64,000 bases of DNA from Nigrospora sphaerica (Eukaryota; Ascomycota; Sordariomycetes; Amphisphaeriales; Apiosporaceae), in the NCBI GenBank assembly GCA_018287875.1, contig JAGVVL010000022.1, positions 1,116,001 through 1,180,000 on the forward strand, given 5' to 3'. The position numbers were made by a program, and so were the translations under genes. A model generated the notes under the pieces. The model did not search any database. It had not been told where the DNA came from and worked only from the letters and a program-made list of their open reading frames with translations. Numbering within the stretch: the stretch's first letter is position 1; every line of letters begins with the position of its first letter. Positions 57,598 to 64,000 of the stretch are shown piece by piece.

Positions 57598-60500
57598 ATG
57601 AATAAAGCAAACTACCGAACACGCTCGACACGTATTAAGCTAGAACGACAAGTCCTACAGGTCGCGCAGGCTAACGTGGGCAAATCGCCGCCGGCACACA
57701 CGGCTTTACTGCAACAATGCTGGGAGGACCATATCGACGTGGTCCTCGTACAGGAACTATCCGTTACGAAAGACGGCCGAAACAGATTCAACTCACACCC
57801 GGGCTACAGTGCTTACGTCCCGGTCGATAGCTGGGATGGAGTCGCCTCTCAACCTCGGGTTATGACTTACGTCAACAAAAGCAGCAGGCTAAAGACGAGA
57901 CAAAAGCGGCCATGGAAGACTAGAGACCTCCTATGGCTCGAAATCGACCACTTCATCTTCATCAATGTGTACAGACCCCCAAAAGAGCCGCTAAGCCAGG
58001 CGACACAACTCCTATTAAACCTGCGACCACCATCCCACTGCATCGTCGCAGGGGACTTCAACGCCTGGTATAACGCTTGGGACCCCGATGTGGCCCTAAC
58101 CCGCAATGGAGGTTCCGAGATCCACGACTGGGCTGTCGCCAACGGGCTTGGCTACATTGGGGAGATTGGGATCCCTACCCACGCCGCGGGACGGACCATC
58201 GACCTAGCCTTTTCTAACATCCCTTTTGCGGCAGCGGAGGTAAACCCGAGGCTTCGGACAGGAGCAGACCACGAAACGATCCGAATCTCGATCCCTAGAG
58301 GTGAACAGACATAGGGGACGCAGTTCCGGTACTCGATACCAGACCACAAACTCGAAGCTTTTGCCGGCACCGTCGAGCTAGGCATGCAAAGCCTCACGCC
58401 ACTTCCTCTGGTACCGACGACGGATCAGCTGGATCAACGGGCAACGAAGATCCTAGGCGTATTACGTAGAGCGCTAGAAACGATCGGGAAGCAGCCAGCT
58501 AAGGACGGTCGCAAGGCACCATGGTGGACCGACGCCTGCCGGGAAGCTCGAGATGCGTTCCGACGAGCAAGAAGGCAACACCAAGGGGACTGGAGGCACC
58601 TAGAAGAACGGAAACGCTTCCTCGCGGTGGTACGGAGAGAAAAGCGGGAGTACTGGCGACGGCAAATCGACTCGATCTAGTCCGACAAGGACCTATATAA
58701 GGTCGTCGGATGGCATAAGCTGCAGCCCGCCTTACAAGCGCCACCTCTAGTTATTGAAGACAAGACGATTGAGGACACGGAAGAAAAGGCACACGCTCTA
58801 CGCAAGGCTCTCCTAGAGCGTTTTACGGACGCCGAAGACCTCGAGGACGACCCTCTCAAGATCCCTACGGTACCGCGACGTACCCTGCCCTGGGATGCCT
58901 ACATCTTAAGAGAAGAGCTAGCAGCCGCCACGATCGCGGTAAAGAGCACCTCGCCGGGGGCCGATAGCATCTCAGTACGACTGCTAAAAGCGTGTTAAGA
59001 GGTCATCTAAGAACCCGTACGATCCCTCTTCTAAGCTTGTCTACAGATTGGTCACCACCCACGCCCATTCCGCACAGCCGAGGTCGTGATACTGCGGAAG
59101 CCGAATAAGAAAGACCTCTCGAACCCTCGCTCATGGCGACCGATCTCGCTTCTCTCCTGCCTCGGGAAGGGCCTCGAGAGGCTCGTAGCGAGACGCATAG
59201 CTAATACCACGCTCTTATATAGGGTGGTCAGCCCACAACAGGCGGGCGCTTTGCCGACTCGGGCAGCCTCAGACCTCCTTGCCTGCCTCACACATGAGAT
59301 CGAGCATTCCCTAGAGAACAAGGGCACGGCTTCGATCCTCACCGTGGACGTGAAAGGCGTATTCGACACCACCTTTAAGAGACGCCTCATGCTCCGTATG
59401 AGACAACAGGGTTGGGCCACGCAGCTAGTCAAGTTTGTAGGCTCCTTCATGGAAGAAAGACAAGCGCGGATCCGACTTGAGGACGTTATAACAACGCCAC
59501 AGACGATCCAATGCGGCCTACCATAGGGATCTCCCACCTCCCTAATACTCTTCCTTCTATACATTGCGGACATTCTACTCGAAGACACCAAACACCGATT
59601 CGGATACGCGGACGATATATGCTTCTACCGAGCCAGCAAGTCCCTACACGACAACACGAGACAGTTAGCGAATGACCTAAACGACGTCCTCAACTGGGGT
59701 GAGGAACATAAAGTCACCATCGACCCGGAAAAAGCGAGCTGCTCCATTTCACATACGCAAGGAGCCCAGAGGAACTCCCCAGTGTGGCGGCACGGGACCA
59801 CGGGCTGACTATAAACGCCTCGGTCCAGCCCGTGCGATGGCTCGGTGTCTGGTTTAACTCGAAACTTCGGTTCACGGAGCACGTGAAGAAGAGAGCGGCA
59901 CAGGCTCGGATTCTCATACAACACCTACGGAGCCTAGCTAACACCCAGCGAGGCCCCCGCCAAAAGCTCTCCGGAAGGCCATCTACACCTGCGTCCTCCC
60001 CACCCTCACCTATGGGGCGGAGGCATGGTACGAGGGCGTACGAAGATCCGGAAGAAAGCGCGCCGGCAGCTCAACATAGAGGTGCCGACCCGACAGGAGG
60101 CACACATGGACGAACTAGATAGGGTCCTAAGGGAGGCTATACGGGCAGTACTGCCTATATGGAAGACAACACCTTTAGCCACGCTATATAGGGACGCAGG
60201 TGTCCCAACGGCGCGAATCGCATTAGAAGCGGCGTTCTATCGCTTCGGACAACGGCTCCAGTCGGTAGACAGGGACCATATGCTGACCACGTGTATAGCG
60301 CTGCGGCCGTACCCTCCTAGCATTAAATACGGCTCCCTACAACCAGCGCGGACCAGGCTTCAGAGAGCAGCCAGACTCCTACCCGAAATTCCGAGGCCAT
60401 ATTACGTCCCGAAGAGATACACGCCGAAGCAGGAGTCGCAGAAAGATAAGAAGACAACAGCGAAGGAGTTTACCGTGTGGCAGACAAGACTACCCGATAC

Positions 60501-61356
60501 CCACCTTATCGTCTTCTCGGATGGGTCGAAGGGACCTAACGAAGCAGTCGGCTGGGGTTTCGCTATCTACCGAAATGGACGAAAAATCAGCTAAGGCAAG
60601 GGCCGACTAGGCCTTGCGGAGGTCTTCGACGGAGAGGTCGTGGGAGCGTGGCAAGGTCTACGCTAAGCCCACCGAATTAACCCAGGCGCGACAATCCACG
60701 TCTGCCTAGATAATACGTCTGTCATCCAAGGTCTCATGGGAAACGCGCCGAAAAGCTCACAAGAGGCCTTCCTCGGCTTCCAAGAACTAGCGACTATAGC
60801 GGACGTCCGCGTCCGATGGATACCTGGCCACGAGGGCATCCAAGGGAACGAAGAGGCCGACAGGCTGGCGAAGGAAGGGGCCGCGCTCCCAGCAGATCAC
60901 ACAGCCCAGGCTACGTACGCAGGTATAAAGCGACTTCAGAAAACAATCATCGAGAAACAGTTTGCTGCATAGTGGGAGGAAGCCTCTTAAGGGTGCAAGC
61001 GCTACCGAGAACTTGGGTTCACCGATGCTACTCTCAAGGCTCCAATAGAGCTTGACCTCCCTAGGCAGACACTTCATAATTTCCTCGCGCTCCGATCAGG
61101 ACATGGAGACTTCGACTGGTACCATAGGAAGTTCCGACGCCGCCAGAACGATCGATGCGTATGTCGCATGCTGCGAACACCGGAACATCTAGTCCTCTGC
61201 CGGAAAACGCGGAGGCACCAGGCCTGGTGGCCGAAGTTCGACCCCGAACCGAAAACCCTAAAGGAATACTGGCAATGGCTGGTGCACAACCCAGGAAAGT
61301 TCCAGCTCTTCGTGAAGCTGACAAAGTACTATGAAGACATATGCTCCCACCGGTAG
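57598..61356 (+). pseudogene. LINE C ORF2, endonuclease-RT-RNase H, with CAR-to-TAR stops
   Basis: Domains in order: APE endonuclease (VAQANVGKSPPAH, VLVQELSV, CIVAGDFNAWYNAWD, TIDLAFSN), linker, reverse transcriptase (AEVVILRKPNKKDLSNPRSW; ILTVDVKGVFDTT; CGLP*GSPTSLILF; FGYADDICFY), RNase H (LIVFSDGSKGPNEAVGWGF; CLDNTSVIQGL; WIPGHEGIQGNEEADRLAKE), and a C-terminal zinc finger (CVCRMLRTPEHLVLC). Stops: GEQT*GTQ, DSI*SDKD, AC*EVI*EP, GLP*GSP, KIS*GKG, LR*AHR, FAA*WEE. GLPQGSP is the normal RT motif, so that stop is clearly CAG to TAG. A frameshift lies near 59,780-60,030. The RNase H separates this from LINE A. Confidence 0.88.
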
Positions 61357-61580
61357 GTCGTAGAGGGTACTCTTCATGAAGCAGAAGCTTTAAATACGGA
61401 GAAAGCGCCGGGAACGAGCTCGCACGGAGGAGCCACGGAGACGGTTAGACCAAATTTTTGCCTTTGGGCTCGACATGCGGGATATCTCGTGTACATGTAG
61501 ATAGACTCTCGCACGCCAGATGCCCCTCGGGAGGCGGGGCAATGTCCCAACGTGGCGATAATACAACAACAACAACAACA

Positions 61581-62049
61581 TAAGTTCATCTCCCCCACGG
61601 CTTTCCCGAGGGCGGTGTCCTACAACGATTATAGATTTTGGCGTCCCGGGGATTGCCTAGACTTCTATTTTAGACCCTGATTCACCTGCCATGCATACTG
61701 AGTTATATTGCGAAAATCCTTAGATTTAGCCTAATCAATTTCTATCTGTAAATGTGCCATGACATGTGTTCCGTTAGGAAAATGCGCTGAGAAAATCCTG
61801 GTTCAGTGGAACGCGTGTGTATAAGGAGGCCGCCTCCCTCTTTTTAGTCTGGAGATCTGGCTCTTCAATTATCCTGATTATTTGTCCACTTTCAACATGT
61901 GCTGCACATTGTACCAATCCATTCGCTCCGGTATAAAGTCAAGGGCAGCCCACGCAGCGGGCAGCAAAATCCATTCCTTGCTTAACACGTTGAGTTGACC
62001 GTCTCTATCTACTCTTACAAGGCCTCGTCGAGCGCGCCGTCGCGCGTCG
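61581..62049. other. Intergenic DNA between LINE C and GH3
   Basis: About 470 bp with no gene. AT-rich in the middle. It should hold the GH3 3' end. Confidence 0.45.
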
Positions 62050-64000
62050 CTACAAATGGTTCCACCACCGCTCCGTGGTGACGACGAACTCGGCCGTCTG
62101 GTCGCCCACGCGGACGCCGTATGTGCCGGCGGCGCGGTGCCACGCGCGGCGCGCCTCGTCCCAGTAGCTGCAGGCCATGTCCAGGTCCACCTCGAGAGTG
62201 ACGGTGCGCTCCTCGCCGGGCGCCATCTCGGGAACCTTGGTGAAGGCCTGAAGCTCCTTCGCGGGGCGCCAGACGCCACCCGCTACGGCCGGCGGCGCGA
62301 CGTACAGCTGCACGACCTCGCGCCCGGCCACGGCGCCCGCGTTGCGCAGCCGCACTTCGCACGCCAGGGTGCCGCCCGGCGTCGCCGTCTCGTCGGCGCG
62401 CGCGGCGAGGCCGCCGTACGCCCAGGCCGTGTACGAGAGGCCGAAGCCGAAGGGCCAGCGGACGCGGCCGGCGCGGCCGGCGGCGCGGTAGCCGACACCG
62501 ACGCCCTCGGCGTAGGACACAGCCACGCTGCCGTCCGCGAGCCGGCGCGGCGGGAAGTTGTCGCTGCTCGGCGCGTCCGCCAGCGTGTCGAACCACGTGG
62601 TGGCGAGCCGGCCGCTGGGGCAGGCGCGGCCGGCGAGCAGGTCGACGGCGGCGCGGGCGCCCTCCTGGCCGGGGAAGTGGGCGAGCAGGACGGCGTCGAC
62701 GACGTCAGCGACGGCGCTCACGTCGAACGGGCAGCCGCAGTGCAGGACGAGCACTGTGGCTTTGGAGGCCGCGGCCACGGCCTGGACCAGCCGCGCCTGG
62801 TTGTCAGGCAGGCGGATGTCCTCAAGGTCGAAGCCCTCGGACTCGTACTGCGCGTTGCGGCCGGCGTAGATGACGCTGACGTCGGCGCCGCGCGCGACGC
62901 GCACCGCCTCGGCAATCTGCTCCGCCTCGTCCTCGGCCTCTTCGAACAGGAGGGCGGCGGCGTACGGCGTGGGCTCGCCGACGGTGAGGGCATCGGGCCC
63001 CTGCATAACGAGCTCGACGGCATAGCCCGTGCCGGCCTCCATGGCAACCTCCGCCCGCGTCTCGAGGATGGCATGGTTGAAAAGGAACTGTTCCGTCGTG
63101 ACGGCGGGCGCCGGCCCCGCGGCCACCTGCCGCCCGTCGACGGCCAGGGTGAAGGCGCCCGTGCAGCGCGCGGCTAGGATGTGGCGGCCCGTCGTTGTGG
63201 GGGTGAGCAACGTCGAGATCCGCACGAACGACCCGGGCACCTTTAGGCCCGGCTTGAACTCGCCCAGCATCCAGACCTTGGGGTCCTCCTGGTGCTCCTC
63301 CAGGACGGCCGCGTCAGGCGCGTCGTTGTTGAAGAAGGCGACGTCGGCGCCCGGCCGGCCGTCGCAGGCACGAAGCTTCTCGAGGGGCGGAGGCGGGATG
63401 AGGCGCCGCGTGCGCACGCCGGGAGTGTACGCGACGTCGTCACCAAAGGTCTCGCGGAAGGCGTCGAGCGGGGAGTGGCGGTACTGCGGAGTGCAGGACG
63501 CGCTGCCGCCGCCGGTGATGACGGGGTCGCGCGCGAACTCACCCACGAGGGCGACGCGGGCGCCTGAATTAAGCGGCAGGACCCCTCGCTCGTTCTTAAG
63601 CAGGACCATGCCGCCGCGGGCGATCTCGCGGGCCAGCTCGTTGGCCTCGGGGCTGATATCGGAGCGCTCGGGCGCCGTCCCGTGACAGGCGCGCGTGCGG
63701 TCGCGCAGCTCCAGCATCTTGAGGACGCGGGCGTCGATCCGGCCTCAGAGATCTCGCCGGTTTTCATGCTGGCGACGAGGCGCGGGCCCCGGAAGACGGG
63801 CAGCGGCATCGTCATGTCCGACTGGTTCGCCGTGCACGACACGGTGGGCCCCATCCGGGCCGGCCTCGACCTCGAGAAGCCCCAGTCGCCGCGCAGGACG
63901 TCCTGGACCAGCTGGCCGTGCGCGCTGCAGAAGGTGCCGTCGACCTTGTTGTACCTGACCGTCCGCGGGTTAGCGGGGCACCGGGCGCCGAGGCTGGGGG
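62050..64000 (-). CDS. GH3 beta-glucosidase with PA14 domain, N-terminus outside window
   Basis: Hydrolyses beta-glucosides; no signal peptide visible because the 5' part is missing. From 64,000 downward: end of an intron, then YNKVDGTFCSAHGQLVQDVLRGDWGF, an inverted 72-bp segment (63,804-63,875), then LPVFRGPRLVASMKTGEISEA, IDARVLKMLEL, the C-terminal domain (GGMVLLKNERGVLPLN, VALVGEFARDPVITGGGSA), a PA14 insert (VWMLGEFKPGLKVPGSF..ILAARCTGAFTLAVDGR), the catalytic-acid region (YESEGFDLEDIRLPDNQ), WPFGFGLSYTAWAYG and a fibronectin-III-like end. One base is missing near 63,735. Very GC-rich, so long antisense frames (for example 62,056-63,177 plus) are shadows. The inversion removes the SDW nucleophile from the coding strand. 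Confidence 0.88.
63804..63875 (+). other. Inverted segment in GH3 carrying the nucleophile motif
   Basis: Read on the plus strand, opposite to the gene, this stretch encodes GIVMSDWFAVHDTV and GPIRAGLDLE, exactly the piece missing between DWGF and LPVFRGPR on the gene strand. See findings. Confidence 0.85.

Larger units (their letters stand above)
55888..61580 (+). mobile_element. LINE C, Tad-like, RNase H-bearing, RIP-inactivated
   Basis: Starts ATTCTTTTCTGGCACC (same 5' end as the fragment at 1,222) and ends with a (CAA)n tail at 61,561-61,580. Carries ORF1 (55,991-57,456) and ORF2 (57,598-61,356). Stop codons in ORF2 are nearly all TAG/TAA at glutamine positions, so cytosines were hit on the coding strand. 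Inserted into a Harbinger-like gene. Confidence 0.9.

Noticed and set aside
62056..63177. 373-codon plus-strand frame opposite the second GH3
   Set aside because: High-GC antisense shadow; composition repetitive A/G/R, while the minus frame has clear GH3 and PA14 motifs.

Overview
The window looks like nuclear DNA of a filamentous ascomycete, probably Pezizomycotina. The genes are GC-rich and split by introns of about 55-80 bp with GT..AG ends. Gene families are typical of these fungi: a self-sufficient CYP505 P450, a PDR-type ABC transporter, secreted GH3 beta-glucosidases, a quercetinase-type bicupin and an anion:cation symporter. Transposons carry stop codons of the CAR-to-TAR kind left by repeat-induced point mutation (RIP). 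I cannot name the species.

Layout. 1-2,540: a LINE ORF1 fragment inserted in a pogo/Fot1 transposase. 2,543-4,047: MFS permease. 4,104-5,959: a complete but dead pogo-like element with 45-bp inverted repeats and a TA target duplication, next to a (TAA)n tract and a second transposase fragment. 7,895-8,897: four-helix-like membrane protein of unknown function. 9,547-13,153: CYP505. 14,024-18,840: PDR ABC transporter. 18,941-26,413: a large Copia element with an extra spliced antisense gene between pol and the 3' LTR. 26,414-33,860: transposon debris (solo LTR, head-to-head LINE pieces) and unassigned DNA. 33,865-34,997: quercetinase-like protein. 37,208-39,615: secreted GH3. 41,466-43,496: remnant of an FAD monooxygenase split by a RIPped LINE with a perfect 16-bp target duplication. 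43,625-54,361: a near full-length LINE whose 3' tail was hit by a second Copia with identical LTRs. 54,982-55,887: Harbinger-like transposase broken by a solo LTR and then by a 5.7-kb Tad-like LINE that runs to 61,580. 62,050-64,000: a second GH3 (PA14 type), cut by the window edge, carrying a 72-bp internal inversion over its nucleophile motif.

The host genes suggest oxidative and glycoside metabolism plus transport. The CYP505 and ABC genes lie tandem, 870 bp apart, and could form a small hydroxylation/export module; this is inference from adjacency only.

Two points govern how to read this annotation. First, almost every gene, host or transposon, is broken by single-base deletions that mostly sit in short homopolymer runs (for example six G read as five). 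That pattern fits base-calling error better than real decay, so I annotate those genes as probably intact. Second, in-frame TAG/TAA stops in transposons, the LINE insertions and the GH3 inversion are not explained by that error and look real. The candidate I would follow first is the antisense, TATA-driven, intron-containing gene inside the first Copia element.
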